DNA of 64,000 nucleotides from Stutzerimonas stutzeri (GCF_038561965.1 NZ_CP139348.1:3286001-3350000), one strand, 5' to 3'; shown: positions 1-9,396, counted from the first letter of the stretch. Numbers and translations: made by a program. Notes: generated from the sequence alone by a model not told the origin.

Positions 1-2
1 GT

Positions 3-1166
3 CCGGTGCACTGCACAGATGCAACGGCCGAACTGCTCGAATTGATGTTGCTGGATTCAGCACAGATTCAGGAAAAGGACGCCGAGTGGGAGAACAAGTG
101 GCGTGCGCGTATCGGCAAGCCCTTGATTCAGCCGCTTTATACCCGCGTGGATGCCGAGCGCATGTTGAGCCAGCGCGAGCCCCATCCGTATCAAGAGACC
201 TTCGAAGTCGCCCAGGGCGTGGCGGTGACCTTCCACAATGCCGGCCATATCCTCGGCTCATCCATCGTCCAGCTGGATGTAAACGACCACGGCAGAACCC
301 GCCGCGTGGTCTTCTCCGGCGACCTTGGCAATGACTATTCGCCGCTGATGCACCCGCCGGCGGTACTCAAGGAAGCCGACGTGGTGCTCATGGAGTCCAC
401 CTACGGTGACCGCGACCATCGCAGCCACGAAGATACCATCGAAGAACTTGCCGCCATCCTGCAGCAGGCCCATCGAGACGGCGGCAACGTATTGATGCCC
501 TCCTTCGCCGTCGGACGCACCCAGGACCTGATCTACTACCTGGGGCGTTTCTATCGCGAAGGCAGGCTGCCACAGCAGGCAGTGTTCCTCGATAGCCCAA
601 TGGCCATCGGCGCCAACGCCATCTACTCGCACTACAAGGATCAGCTGGATCTCGACGGTATCGACCCGGCATTGAGCGCGACCAGCGGCAAGCTGTACGC
701 CGAACGCTGGTTGCCAATCCTCAAGTCCACACCGACGCCCGAAGAGTCGATGTCCATCAACCGCTTCAAGAGCGGGGTGATTATTATCGCCGGCAGCGGC
801 ATGTGCACCGGCGGGCGCATTCTGCATCACTTCAAGCACAACCTCTGGCGCGAAGAATGCCATCTGGTGATTCCTGGCTTCCAGGCTCGCGGCACGCTTG
901 GTCGTGCCATCGTCGACGGTGCCGGCAGCGTCAAGCTGCTGCACCAGCGCATCGCAGTGAATGCCAAGGTGCATACGCTAGGTGGCTTCTCCGCCCATGC
1001 TGGGCAATCCCAGCTGATCGATTGGGTGAGCAACTTCGAAAATCGCCCCGAGCTCTATCTGGTCCATGGCGAGCTGGAGAAGATGCAGGTTCTACAACAG
1101 GCCATCCGTGATCGCCTCGGTTGGGAAGCGCGGATTCCCGAACCTGGTGATCGAATCGCCATCTGA
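3..1166 (+). CDS. MBL-fold beta-CASP RNA/DNA nuclease family protein (5' truncated by window edge)
   Basis: The reading frame is already open at the first base. The N-terminal part with the metallo-beta-lactamase HxHxDH motif lies outside the window, so this is the C-terminal ~388 codons. Remaining family motifs are visible in order: HNAGHILGS (metal-binding His), FSGDLG (metal-binding Asp), ESTYGDR (beta-CASP motif A) and GGFSAHAGQ (motif C His). This matches the YSH1/CPSF-like hydrolases of the RNA-processing exonuclease group. Bacterial members are presumed cytoplasmic metal-dependent nucleases, but the substrate cannot be told from sequence. A GTG at 6 could be taken for a start, but it falls inside the conserved fold, so truncation is much more likely. 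Confidence 0.88.
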   Translation, partial: PVHCTDATAELLELMLLDSAQIQEKDAEWENKWRARIGKPLIQPLYTRVDAERMLSQREPHPYQETFEVAQGVAVTFHNAGHILGSSIVQLDVNDHGRTRRVVFSGDLGNDYSPLMHPPAVLKEADVVLMESTYGDRDHRSHEDTIEELAAILQQAHRDGGNVLMPSFAVGRTQDLIYYLGRFYREGRLPQQAVFLDSPMAIGANAIYSHYKDQLDLDGIDPALSATSGKLYAERWLPILKSTPTPEESMSINRFKSGVIIIAGSGMCTGGRILHHFKHNLWREECHLVIPGFQARGTLGRAIVDGAGSVKLLHQRIAVNAKVHTLGGFSAHAGQSQLIDWVSNFENRPELYLVHGELEKMQVLQQAIRDRLGWEARIPEPGDRIAI

Positions 1167-1280
1167 AAATAGTGCGGCGAAGCCAACAACGGCTTCGCCC
1201 GGCAGCGCGCCGCGCAACCGGCTTGAGCCTGCCGGGCACACCCTATAGCCTGAACCGACGCCCATACATGGAGATGTTGT

Positions 1281-2372
1281 ATGTCCTTTGATTCGGATGA
1301 CTATCTGTCGCGGCATTTCAAAACCAGCGGTGCGGAGCTGGAAAGCAAGATCGATGAACTTGCCGCCCTGGTGGTGCCCGAGAACAGCGCAAACCTGCCG
1401 CTGTATCGGGAAATGCTGGTGACCGTTACGCGCATGGCGCAGGCCGACCGCAGCCGTTGGGACGCCAAGATACTGCTGCAGACCATGCGTGAGATGGAGC
1501 ATGCGTTCAGCCGCCTCGACCAGTTCAAGCGTCGCCGCAAGGTCACCGTGTTCGGCTCCGCCCGCACACCGGTCGAACATCCTCTGTATGCGCTGGCCCG
1601 ACAGCTCGGCGCGACCCTGGCCCACTACAACTTCATGGTCATCACCGGTGCCGGTGGCGGCATCATGGCGGCTGCGCACGAGGGTGCCGGCCGCGACAAC
1701 AGCCTCGGGCTGAATATCACGCTGCCTTTCGAGCAGCATCCCAACCCAACGGTGGGCGGCACCGAGAACCTGCTTTCGTTTCACTTCTTCTTTGTCCGCA
1801 AACTGTTCTTCATCAAGGAGGCGGACGCGCTGGTACTCTGCCCCGGTGGCTTCGGCACGCTTGATGAAGCACTGGAAGTGCTGACCTTGATTCAGACAGG
1901 CAAGAGCCCGCTGGTACCGATCGTGCTGCTCGACGAGCCCGGCGGCAGCTACTGGAAGGATGCGTTGCAGTTCATGCGCGGCCAGTTGGAGGAAAACCGC
2001 TACATCCTGCCCAGCGACATGCGACTGATGCGCCTGGTGGACGATGCTGAAGAAGCCGCCCGGGAAATCGCCAATTTCTACCGTAATTTCCATTCAAGCC
2101 GTTGGCTGAAGGACCGCTTCGTTCTGCGTTTGAACCACGCGCTGAATGATCAGGCGATGGAATACCTGAATGCAGAATTTAATGACCTTTGCCTCAAAGG
2201 GAGATTCGAACAGCAGAACTGCTGCGAGTCCGAACTGGACGAGCCTGAGCTGCAACGCTTACCGCGGCTGAGCTTCATTTTCAACGGGCGCAACCATGGC
2301 CGCTTGAGAGAGCTGACCGACTACGTCAACGAACCAGCCAACTGGGCGCGACCCATGGCAAACGAAGACTGA
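1281..2372 (+). CDS. LOG-family protein (TIGR00730-like Rossmann fold nucleotide phosphoribohydrolase family)
   Basis: This 363-aa soluble protein has the two LOG signature motifs: GAGGGIM (about residues 115-121) and PGGFGTLDE (about residues 189-197). Family members cleave nucleoside 5'-monophosphates to base and ribose 5-phosphate, and the best-known ones release cytokinins. The PGGxGTxxE motif carries the catalytic and phosphate-binding residues and is intact. An N-terminal helical extension of ~85 residues precedes the Rossmann core, and a C-terminal tail of ~100 residues follows it, so it is longer than plant LOG proteins (~200 aa). ATG is preceded by GGAG. It stands alone between the nuclease gene and convergent recX. 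Enzyme activity is assumed from family only. Confidence 0.85.
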   Translation: MSFDSDDYLSRHFKTSGAELESKIDELAALVVPENSANLPLYREMLVTVTRMAQADRSRWDAKILLQTMREMEHAFSRLDQFKRRRKVTVFGSARTPVEHPLYALARQLGATLAHYNFMVITGAGGGIMAAAHEGAGRDNSLGLNITLPFEQHPNPTVGGTENLLSFHFFFVRKLFFIKEADALVLCPGGFGTLDEALEVLTLIQTGKSPLVPIVLLDEPGGSYWKDALQFMRGQLEENRYILPSDMRLMRLVDDAEEAAREIANFYRNFHSSRWLKDRFVLRLNHALNDQAMEYLNAEFNDLCLKGRFEQQNCCESELDEPELQRLPRLSFIFNGRNHGRLRELTDYVNEPANWARPMANED

Positions 2373-2398
2373 TAACTCGCACACGCCATGACTTTGCA

Positions 2399-2420
2399 AG
2401 AAGCTGTCCGTACAGCTTCT
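2399..2420 (+). terminator. hairpin after the LOG-family gene
   Basis: AGAAGCTGT and ACAGCTTCT form a perfect 9-bp stem around CCGT, 27 nt past the stop codon. There is no U-tract, so it may be a weak terminator or a 3'-end stabiliser. Confidence 0.4.
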
Positions 2421-2514
2421 ATGCGGGTCGCTTGAAGGCAAGCGCAGCCATCGTCAAACCGAATCTGCCGCAACTCTCTGACGCAGGAACGATGGCACTG
2501 CATTTCTCTCCAGC

Positions 2515-2979
2515 TCAATCAACCGAACTGCCGCCGCGCAGCAATCGGCCGATCAGTTCCAGCGAATAGCCGCGATAGCTGAGAAAACGCCCCTGTTTGG
2601 CCCGCTCTCTTGCATCGGCCGGCAGCTGACCAAACTTGCGCTGCCAGAGCTCAAGCAGCTGCTCGTTCCAGTCGAACCCACTGTCACGCAGGGCCTGCTC
2701 GATATCCGCGCGAGGCAATCCGCGCTGGGCCAGCTCTTCGCGGATGCGCAACGGACCGTAGCCAGCATTGGCCCGGCTTCTGACAAAGCTTTCGAGATAA
2801 CGGGATTCGGATAACAGGCCCTGTTCGCAGAGGCGATCCAGAGCCTGTTCGATCAGATCAGGCGGGGCGCCACGCTGGCGCAACTTGCGGGCCAGCTCGA
2901 CGCGCCCATGTTCGCGTCGAGCCAGCAGATCCATGGCCGTCCGCCGCACCGCGACGGGGTTATCGAGCACGGCTGGCAT
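2515..2979 (-). CDS. recX: recombination regulatory protein RecX
   Basis: The 154-aa product is a RecX-family protein rich in three-helix repeats, with typical segments such as ALDRLCEQGLLSESRYLESF and GPLRIREELAQRGL. RecX binds RecA filaments and modulates (mostly inhibits) their extension and ATPase activity. It starts 5 nt after the recA stop on the same strand, so the two are almost certainly co-transcribed from the SOS promoter upstream of recA. The length matches Pseudomonas RecX. Confidence 0.95.
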   Translation of the reverse strand: MPAVLDNPVAVRRTAMDLLARREHGRVELARKLRQRGAPPDLIEQALDRLCEQGLLSESRYLESFVRSRANAGYGPLRIREELAQRGLPRADIEQALRDSGFDWNEQLLELWQRKFGQLPADARERAKQGRFLSYRGYSLELIGRLLRGGSSVD

Positions 2980-2984
2980 ATGGA

Positions 2985-4028
2985 TCAGAGGTCGGCGTCA
3001 GCCAGATCTTCGCTGACTACGTTCGCCTTGCTACCGCCGGAAACCACAAGCAGCTTGTCGCGAATCTGCTGCTCGATTTCGCGGCCGATTTCCGGATTGT
3101 CTTCCAGATACTTGGCGGCATTGGCCTTGCCCTGGCCGATCTTGTTGCCCTTGTAGGCGTACCAGGCGCCAGACTTCTCTACCAGACCCTGCTGTACACC
3201 GAGGTCGATGACTTCGCCATTACGGTAGATGCCCTTGCCATAGAGGATCTGGAACTCGGCTTGACGGAACGGCGGGGCAACCTTGTTCTTCACTACCTTG
3301 ACGCGGGTTTCACTGCCGACCACCTCGTCGCCTTCCTTGACCGCGCCGGTACGGCGAATGTCCAGGCGAACCGAGGCGTAGAACTTGAGCGCGTTACCAC
3401 CGGTAGTGGTTTCCGGGCTGCCGAACATCACGCCGATCTTCATGCGGATCTGGTTGATGAAGATAACCAGGCAGTTGGCGTTCTTGATGTTGCCGGTGAT
3501 CTTGCGCAGCGCCTGGGACATCAGACGTGCCTGCAGACCGACGTGCATATCGCCCATCTCGCCTTCGATCTCGGCCTTGGGTACCAGCGCCGCCACGGAG
3601 TCGACGATGATCACGTCAACCGCGTTGGAGCGCACCAGCATGTCGGTGATTTCCAGCGCCTGCTCACCGGTATCCGGCTGGGATACCAGCAGGTCGTCGA
3701 CATTCACGCCCAGCTTGCCGGCATAGTCCGGGTCCAGCGCGTGTTCGGCATCGACGAAGGCACAGGTGGCGCCCATCTTTTGCGCTTCAGCGATCACCGA
3801 CAGGGTCAGGGTGGTCTTACCGGACGATTCCGGACCGTAGATCTCGACGATACGGCCCTTCGGCAGGCCGCCGATGCCAAGCGCGATGTCCAGGCCCAGC
3901 GAGCCGGTAGAGATGGCCGGAATGGCCTGGCGATCATGATCGCCCATGCGCATCACTGCACCCTTGCCGAACTGCTTTTCAATCTGGCCCAGGGCTGCAG
4001 CCAAGGCGCGCTTCTTGTTCTCGTCCAT
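2985..4028 (-). CDS. recA: recombinase RecA
   Basis: This is a 347-aa DNA-dependent ATPase that forms filaments on single-stranded DNA, catalyses strand exchange and triggers LexA self-cleavage. The start is ATG at 4028 (MDENKKRALAAAL); a TTG one codon upstream is a less likely start. Walker A GPESSGKTT lies near residues 67-75, and the L2/monomer interface region and acidic C-terminus (EDLADADL) are all present. Full length and uninterrupted. A LexA box sits 41 nt upstream of the start, and recX follows directly. The pncC-recA-recX order is standard in pseudomonads. Confidence 0.99.
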   Translation of the reverse strand: MDENKKRALAAALGQIEKQFGKGAVMRMGDHDRQAIPAISTGSLGLDIALGIGGLPKGRIVEIYGPESSGKTTLTLSVIAEAQKMGATCAFVDAEHALDPDYAGKLGVNVDDLLVSQPDTGEQALEITDMLVRSNAVDVIIVDSVAALVPKAEIEGEMGDMHVGLQARLMSQALRKITGNIKNANCLVIFINQIRMKIGVMFGSPETTTGGNALKFYASVRLDIRRTGAVKEGDEVVGSETRVKVVKNKVAPPFRQAEFQILYGKGIYRNGEVIDLGVQQGLVEKSGAWYAYKGNKIGQGKANAAKYLEDNPEIGREIEQQIRDKLLVVSGGSKANVVSEDLADADL

Positions 4029-4068
4029 CAAATCCTCACTTGATCAAGAGGGCCGGAGGCCACAACAA

Positions 4069-4084
4069 CTGTATAAGTAGACAG
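4069..4084 (-). promoter_or_regulatory. LexA (SOS) box of recA-recX
   Basis: On the minus strand the sequence is CTGTCTACTTATACAG, a CTGT-N8-ACAG palindrome matching the gamma-proteobacterial LexA consensus. It lies 41-56 nt upstream of the recA start, where LexA would block transcription. Confidence 0.92.
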
Positions 4085-4111
4085 TATTAGAACATAGGCG
4101 ATTTTGCTCGC

Positions 4112-4609
4112 CTAGCCCCGAACCGGTTTTTCTCCGACCGCCAGTGCGATCAGTCCTTGCAGCGCAGCCGCTACCGTCTGCTCGCGCACGGCCTGTCGGT
4201 CACCGCTGAACAACTGACGCTGCGCGTACACCTGAGCGCCATCGGCCCAGGCGATCCAGACCGTGCCCACCGGTTTTTCAGCCGTACCGCCACCGGGCCC
4301 GGCCACCCCACTTACGGCTACCGCAAAGCGCGCGCCGCTGCTCTGCCGGGCCCCTTGCACCATGGCCTGGACGACTTCGGAGCTGACGGCACCGACCTGT
4401 TCGAACAACGCCGCGGGCACGCCAAGCTGGCGGGTCTTCTGGACGTTGGAGTAGGTGATGTAACCCACCTCGAACCAGGCCGAGCTGCCGGCGATACGAG
4501 TGACGGCCTCGGCGATGCCTCCACCGGTACAGGACTCTGCCGTGGTGACTTGGGCGCCGAGGCGCTGCAGCTCTTCGCCCAGGCGTGCAGCCAGTTCAGT
4601 GATATCCAT
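4112..4609 (-). CDS. pncC: nicotinamide-nucleotide amidohydrolase PncC (CinA C-terminal domain)
   Basis: This 165-aa enzyme is equivalent to the CinA C-terminal domain alone. It deamidates nicotinamide mononucleotide to nicotinate mononucleotide in NAD recycling. Diagnostic segments are TTAESCTGGGIAEAVT, GAVSSEVVQAMVQGA and VSGVAGPGGGTAEKPVGTVW. ATG at 4609 is chosen because GGAGC precedes it at good spacing and it gives the family N-terminus MDITELA; a TTG at 4624 would add five residues. It lies upstream of recA on the same strand, the usual pseudomonad arrangement, but recA has its own promoter. Confidence 0.94.
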   Translation of the reverse strand: MDITELAARLGEELQRLGAQVTTAESCTGGGIAEAVTRIAGSSAWFEVGYITYSNVQKTRQLGVPAALFEQVGAVSSEVVQAMVQGARQSSGARFAVAVSGVAGPGGGTAEKPVGTVWIAWADGAQVYAQRQLFSGDRQAVREQTVAAALQGLIALAVGEKPVRG

Positions 4610-4713
4610 CGGCGCTCCGCGCAATCCTGAGAGTGGCCGATACCCTACACCAGCAGATCGCAGACTTCAGCCCGCCTCCACCGTGACTGGCCAGGCGGTA
4701 TCTGCACCAGTCG

Positions 4714-5826
4714 TCAGGCATCCTGGCGGACCGGCAGAACGATGTCTTCGCCAACCCGCCGCCCGCGACGATTCACCACGGCATCGCCATAGCGCTGAAT
4801 GGGATCGGCGAGGGTTCGCTTCACAAAGAATCCGAACAGCGACAGCAGGATCAGCATCGCCGCGATATACAGCGGCCCGGGTATATCCAGATCGCCAGCG
4901 CCGAAGCCCAGACGTTCGGCAATCGCAAATACCGACGGATGAGAGAGAAAGATGATGTATCCGACACCGCCAAGCGGCGCCAGCCAGCGCAGCTTGGCGC
5001 CACTGATGCGCGTGGCGCCCAGGAACAGGGCAACCCCCGCCCCGTAGCTGATGAAGTAGCGGTACCAGGTTTCGCCTAGCCCTGTATCGCGAGAGTAGGC
5101 GAGCAGGCAGATCGGCAGCAGGAACAGGTAGAACAGCCCGACGGCTATGCGAGCATAGTGCCCGGTAGCAGCCGCCCGCCCATTGTCCGTCGCCTTCCAC
5201 AAGGCGCCGAGAAAACACACGCTCAGCATCAGCGGCAAGGCCACCGGCAGTTTCACTTCAAGCTTGTAACGCAGGAAGGCCAACAGCAGCGTGAATAGGT
5301 ATTGGGCGAGCAGAAACAGCAGATCCCGTTTTGCCGAACCACCGAGCCGCAGCACGAAAATCAGAATGCAGAGCAGGTAGAAGGTGAGCTCGATCTGCAG
5401 CGTCCAATACAGGCCGATCACATTTTCGACGAACACGAAGCCTTGCAGCATCGTCGCATTGATGGCGATGACGGCCAGGCTGAACACCTTGGCCGGATCG
5501 TCCCAGGGGAACATCACGCCGAGAAACAACGACAACCAATACAACGGAAACAGCCGGAAAAAACGCTGATAGAGGAACGCCGCGACAGGTCGCTCGTACC
5601 GGCCGCGGCTCTTGTACAGCGCAGCCACGACGAAGTAGCCGCTCAGCGCAAACAACACCAGTACGCTGGTCTTGCCGACATCCAGTACCGCCTTGCTGAC
5701 GAGAAACAGATCGCTGGTCATCTCGTCGAAATGGCCGTCACGCTTCATTTTTGCGATCAGATGGGAATAGGCGACGCACAACGCCGCAACGCCGCGCAGG
5801 GCGTCGAGTCCGAGTAGTCGGGACAT
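4714..5826 (-). CDS. acyltransferase family 3 membrane protein (OafA/YrhL-like)
   Basis: This 370-aa integral membrane protein has about ten hydrophobic segments. It opens with the acyltransferase-3 N-terminal signature LDALRGVAALCVAYSHL, whose His is the expected catalytic residue. FALSGYFVVAALYKSRGRYER is the second conserved loop, with the Arg pair. Family members transfer acyl groups (often acetyl) from cytoplasmic donors to extracytoplasmic sugars or lipids such as O-antigen or exopolysaccharide. There is no glycan cluster next to it; it is a single gene between pncC and mutS, so the acceptor is unknown. Its placement interrupts a block that is often contiguous in relatives, consistent with acquisition. 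Confidence 0.88.
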   Translation of the reverse strand: MSRLLGLDALRGVAALCVAYSHLIAKMKRDGHFDEMTSDLFLVSKAVLDVGKTSVLVLFALSGYFVVAALYKSRGRYERPVAAFLYQRFFRLFPLYWLSLFLGVMFPWDDPAKVFSLAVIAINATMLQGFVFVENVIGLYWTLQIELTFYLLCILIFVLRLGGSAKRDLLFLLAQYLFTLLLAFLRYKLEVKLPVALPLMLSVCFLGALWKATDNGRAAATGHYARIAVGLFYLFLLPICLLAYSRDTGLGETWYRYFISYGAGVALFLGATRISGAKLRWLAPLGGVGYIIFLSHPSVFAIAERLGFGAGDLDIPGPLYIAAMLILLSLFGFFVKRTLADPIQRYGDAVVNRRGRRVGEDIVLPVRQDA

Positions 5827-6319
5827 GTTTGCTGCTCACTTTAGACCTGGAGAGAAATCGCCAGAGTTACTGCAGGGAACTGACGCGAGGAGGTAACGCA
5901 TGCACGCGCTCGCTGTTCGTTAGCCGTAGATGAACAAACGATGCGAGGCAGGAACGGTGATCAGGCAAGCTACCGCAGCAGGCGCATGGGCCTGAAAACG
6001 TGCGAAATCGGAGGGCATCGAAAGCCAGCATGCCGGTTCACGCATGGCGCGCCGGCAACCAATCGACGGGGCCGAGTTATCGACAGCGGCGACCTGGCTG
6101 TCAACGCTTTCATCCATCAGTCCGACAGATGACCCTTTTAGCCGGCATGCTCGCGCCAGACGGATGCGTGACCACTAGCCTGCCGCGCCGCGCAGCCCGT
6201 GGTAACCTTGCCGGCTTTCCGCGGGAACCCTCCTCGCCCGCCAGGCGGCACCACCAACGCCACTGCCTGGACCCATGAACCGGGTTCTCTCGCCCTACAA
6301 CGAGCCACTCCGCAAGCCG
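5827..6319. other. intergenic region between the acyltransferase gene and mutS; no gene recognised
   Basis: About 490 nt separate these divergent genes and must hold both promoters. No RNA gene or convincing protein gene is seen. The only notable item is a near-perfect Shine-Dalgarno (GAGGAGGT) in front of an 8-codon frame at 5900-5923 encoding MHALAVR. A second in-frame ATG for mutS lies at 6275. Confidence 0.5.
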
Positions 6320-8899
6320 ATGACCAAGCCCAACGCCGACCTTTCCGCACACACGCCGATGATGCAGCAATACTGGAGACTCAAGCGCGAGCATCCGGAT
6401 CAGCTGATGTTCTACCGCATGGGCGACTTCTACGAGCTGTTCTACGAGGACGCCAAGAAGGCCGCCGCGCTGCTCGATATCACCCTTACCGCGCGCGGCC
6501 AATCGGCAGGCACGGCAATCCCCATGGCCGGTATTCCCTTCCATTCCGCCGAGGGCTACCTGGCGCGGCTGGTGAAGCTTGGCGAATCGGTGGTGATCTG
6601 CGAACAGATCGGCGATCCGGCCACCAGCAAGGGGCCGGTGGAGCGCCAGGTGGTGCGCATCATCACGCCCGGCACGGTGAGCGACGAAGCGCTGCTCGAC
6701 GAGCGCCGCGACAACCTGCTGGCGGCCGTGGTCGGCGATGAGCGTCTGTTCGGCCTGTCGGTGCTGGACATCACCAGCGGCCGATTCAGCGTGCAGGAAT
6801 TCGGAGGATGGGAAACGCTGCTGGCCGAGGTGGAGCGCCTGAATCCAGCCGAGCTGATGATTCCCGATGACTGGCCCGCCGGTCTGCCGATCGAGAAACG
6901 CCGCGGTGTCCGCCGGCGCGCGCCCTGGGACTTCGACCGTGATAGCGCCTTCAAAGGGCTTTGCCAGCAGTTCGGCACGCAGGACCTGAAAGGCTTCGGT
7001 TGCGAGAAGCTGACGCTGGCAATCGGCGCCGCTGGCTGCCTGCTTACCTATGCCAAGGAAACCCAGCGCACTGCCCTGCATCACCTGCGCAGCCTACGCC
7101 ATGAGCGCCTCGACGACACCGTGATCCTCGACGGCGCCACCCGGCGCAACCTCGAACTGGACATCAACCTTGCTGGTGGGCGCGATAACACGCTGCAGTC
7201 GGTCGTCGACCGCTGCCAGACGGCCATGGGTTCGCGCCTGCTGACCCGCTGGTTGAACCGTCCGCTGCGCAACCGCGAGATCCTCGAGGCGCGCCAGGAT
7301 TCGATCACCTGCCTGCTAGAGCATTACCGCTTCGAGCAGCTGCAGCCGCAACTCAAGGATATCGGCGACCTGGAGCGTATCCTCGCGCGCATCGGCCTGC
7401 GCAACGCCCGCCCGCGCGATCTGGCGCGCCTGCGCGATGCACTCGCGGCATTGCCGCAGCTGCAGACCGGCATGCAGGAGTTGGTGGCACCGCATCTGCT
7501 CGAGCTGGCGAAGAGCATCAGCACCTACCCGGAGCTCGCCGAGCTGCTGGCACGCGCCATCATCGACAACCCGCCGGCGGTGATCCGCGAGGGTGGCGTG
7601 CTAAAAACCGGCTACGACGCCGAGCTGGACGAACTGCAATCGCTCTCCGAGAACGCCGGCCAGTACCTGATGGACCTGGAAACCCGCGAGAAGGCCCGCA
7701 CCGGGCTGGCCAACCTCAAGGTCGGCTACAACCGCGTGCACGGCTACTTCATCGAACTGCCAAGCAGGCAGGCCGAATCCGCACCGGCCGATTACATTCG
7801 CCGGCAGACGCTCAAGGGCGCCGAGCGCTTCATCACCCCGGAGCTCAAGGAATTCGAAGACAAGGCGCTGTCGGCCAAGAGCCGCGCCCTGGCTCGCGAG
7901 AAGCTGCTCTACGACGAGCTGCTGGAAATGCTCATCGGCCATCTGGCACCGCTACAGGACAGCGCCGGCGCGCTGGCCGAGCTGGACGTGCTGAGCAACC
8001 TCGCCGAGCGTGCGCTGAACCTTGACCTCAACCGCCCGCGCTTCGTCGAGCAGCCGTGCATGCGCATCGAGCAGGGTCGCCATCCGGTGGTCGAACAGGT
8101 ATTGGAAACGCCCTTCGTAGCCAATGACCTCGGCCTCGATGATGCAACCCGCATGCTGGTCATCACCGGACCGAACATGGGCGGTAAATCGACTTACATG
8201 CGCCAAACCGCGCTGATCGTGCTGCTTGCGCAAATCGGCAGCTTCGTCCCGGCGGCGGCTTGCGAGCTGTCGCTGGTGGACCGCATCTTCACCCGTATCG
8301 GTTCTTCGGACGACCTGGCCGGCGGGCGCTCGACCTTCATGGTGGAAATGAGCGAAACCGCCAACATCCTGCACAACGCCAGTGATCGCAGCCTGGTGCT
8401 GATGGATGAAGTGGGCCGCGGCACCAGTACCTTCGATGGTCTATCCCTAGCGTGGGCCGCCGCTGAGCATCTGGCCAAGCTGCGCGCGTTCACGCTGTTC
8501 GCCACCCACTACTTCGAGCTGACCGTGCTCCCGGAAAGCGAACCAGTGGTGGCCAACGTCCATCTCTCGGCCACCGAACACAACGAACGCATCGTCTTTC
8601 TGCACCACGTGCTGCCGGGGCCGGCTAGCCAGAGCTACGGCCTGGCGGTGGCGCAACTGGCCGGCGTGCCGGGCGAAGTCATCCAGCGCGCACGCGACCA
8701 TCTGTCGCGCCTGGAAACCACCAGCCTGCCCCACGAAGCGCCGAGAATAGCGCCCGGCCAGCCATCACCGCCCATGCAGAGCGACCTGTTCGCCAGCCTG
8801 CCCCACCCGGCTCTCGAGGAATTGGGACGAATCAATCCTGATGATTTGACGCCGCGCCAGGCACTGGACCTGCTATACAGCTTGAAATCACGCATTTGA
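6320..8899 (+). CDS. mutS: DNA mismatch repair protein MutS
   Basis: The 859-aa ATPase recognises base mismatches and small loops and recruits MutL. The mismatch-binding motif is intact: MGDFYELFYEDA carries the Phe-x-Glu that stacks on the mispaired base. Connector, clamp and lever domains follow, then the ATPase with Walker A GPNMGGKST and LVLMDEVGRGTST (Walker B and signature). The short C-terminal tail DLTPRQALDLLYSLKSRI is the tetramerisation region. ATG at 6320 is preferred because MTKPNADLSAHTPMM aligns with pseudomonad MutS N-termini; an in-frame ATG at 6275 would add 15 residues. Not truncated, so no mutator lesion is apparent. Confidence 0.98.
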   Translation: MTKPNADLSAHTPMMQQYWRLKREHPDQLMFYRMGDFYELFYEDAKKAAALLDITLTARGQSAGTAIPMAGIPFHSAEGYLARLVKLGESVVICEQIGDPATSKGPVERQVVRIITPGTVSDEALLDERRDNLLAAVVGDERLFGLSVLDITSGRFSVQEFGGWETLLAEVERLNPAELMIPDDWPAGLPIEKRRGVRRRAPWDFDRDSAFKGLCQQFGTQDLKGFGCEKLTLAIGAAGCLLTYAKETQRTALHHLRSLRHERLDDTVILDGATRRNLELDINLAGGRDNTLQSVVDRCQTAMGSRLLTRWLNRPLRNREILEARQDSITCLLEHYRFEQLQPQLKDIGDLERILARIGLRNARPRDLARLRDALAALPQLQTGMQELVAPHLLELAKSISTYPELAELLARAIIDNPPAVIREGGVLKTGYDAELDELQSLSENAGQYLMDLETREKARTGLANLKVGYNRVHGYFIELPSRQAESAPADYIRRQTLKGAERFITPELKEFEDKALSAKSRALAREKLLYDELLEMLIGHLAPLQDSAGALAELDVLSNLAERALNLDLNRPRFVEQPCMRIEQGRHPVVEQVLETPFVANDLGLDDATRMLVITGPNMGGKSTYMRQTALIVLLAQIGSFVPAAACELSLVDRIFTRIGSSDDLAGGRSTFMVEMSETANILHNASDRSLVLMDEVGRGTSTFDGLSLAWAAAEHLAKLRAFTLFATHYFELTVLPESEPVVANVHLSATEHNERIVFLHHVLPGPASQSYGLAVAQLAGVPGEVIQRARDHLSRLETTSLPHEAPRIAPGQPSPPMQSDLFASLPHPALEELGRINPDDLTPRQALDLLYSLKSRI

Positions 8900-9018
8900 T
8901 ACGCCGCGAAAGCTGCTAGAATCGCGCGCATTTTTTTGATAAGCGGCATTTGCCTGTGCCGCCACTCACAGGGCGTCACCGTAACGCCTACCCGACACGC
9001 CTGAGGAGATAGCTAGAC

Positions 9019-9342
9019 ATGACCTTCGTCGTCACCGACAACTGCATCAAGTGCAAATACACCGATTGCGTGGAAGTCTGCCCGGTGGACTGCTTCTACG
9101 AAGGCCCGAACTTTCTGGTGATACACCCGGACGAGTGCATCGACTGCGCCCTGTGCGAGCCTGAATGCCCGGCCCAGGCGATCTTCTCCGAAGACGAGGT
9201 ACCGGAGGATCAGCAGGAGTTCATTGAACTCAACGCAGATCTGGCAGAAGTCTGGCCGAACATCACCGAGAAGAAAGATGCGCTGGCCGATGCCGAAGAG
9301 TGGGATGGTGTGAAGGATAAACTGCAGCACCTGGAGCGCTGA
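9019..9342 (+). CDS. fdxA: 7Fe ferredoxin FdxA
   Basis: This 107-aa electron carrier is typical of Azotobacter/Pseudomonas ferredoxin I. CIKCKYTDCVEVCPVDCF provides the [3Fe-4S] site (the extra residue spacing of the 7Fe type) plus part of the [4Fe-4S] site, and CIDCALCEPECPAQAI provides the other cluster ligands. The acidic C-terminal extension of ~45 residues is family-typical. AGGAGATAG precedes the ATG. It sits 119 nt after mutS on the same strand, as in other pseudomonads, and ends in a strong terminator. Confidence 0.96.
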   Translation: MTFVVTDNCIKCKYTDCVEVCPVDCFYEGPNFLVIHPDECIDCALCEPECPAQAIFSEDEVPEDQQEFIELNADLAEVWPNITEKKDALADAEEWDGVKDKLQHLER

Positions 9343-9364
9343 TACCAAGCGAATCAGGACAAAA

Positions 9365-9396
9365 AAATGCCCGCAGCGATGCGGGCATTTTCATTT
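9365..9396 (+). terminator. rho-independent terminator of fdxA
   Basis: AATGCCCGC and GCGGGCATT form a 9-bp GC-rich stem with loop AGCGAT, followed by TTCATTT. An A-run on the other side lets it also serve the minus-strand csbD-like gene. Confidence 0.85.

Noticed and set aside
3261..4043. 260-codon open frame antisense to recA
   Set aside because: It lies wholly opposite recA; GC-rich third positions create long antisense frames. No ribosome site and no recognisable product.
6110..7084. 324-codon open frame on the minus strand over the start of mutS
   Set aside because: Composition (His/Gln/Ala/Arg-rich) is that of an antisense shadow of mutS, with no family features.
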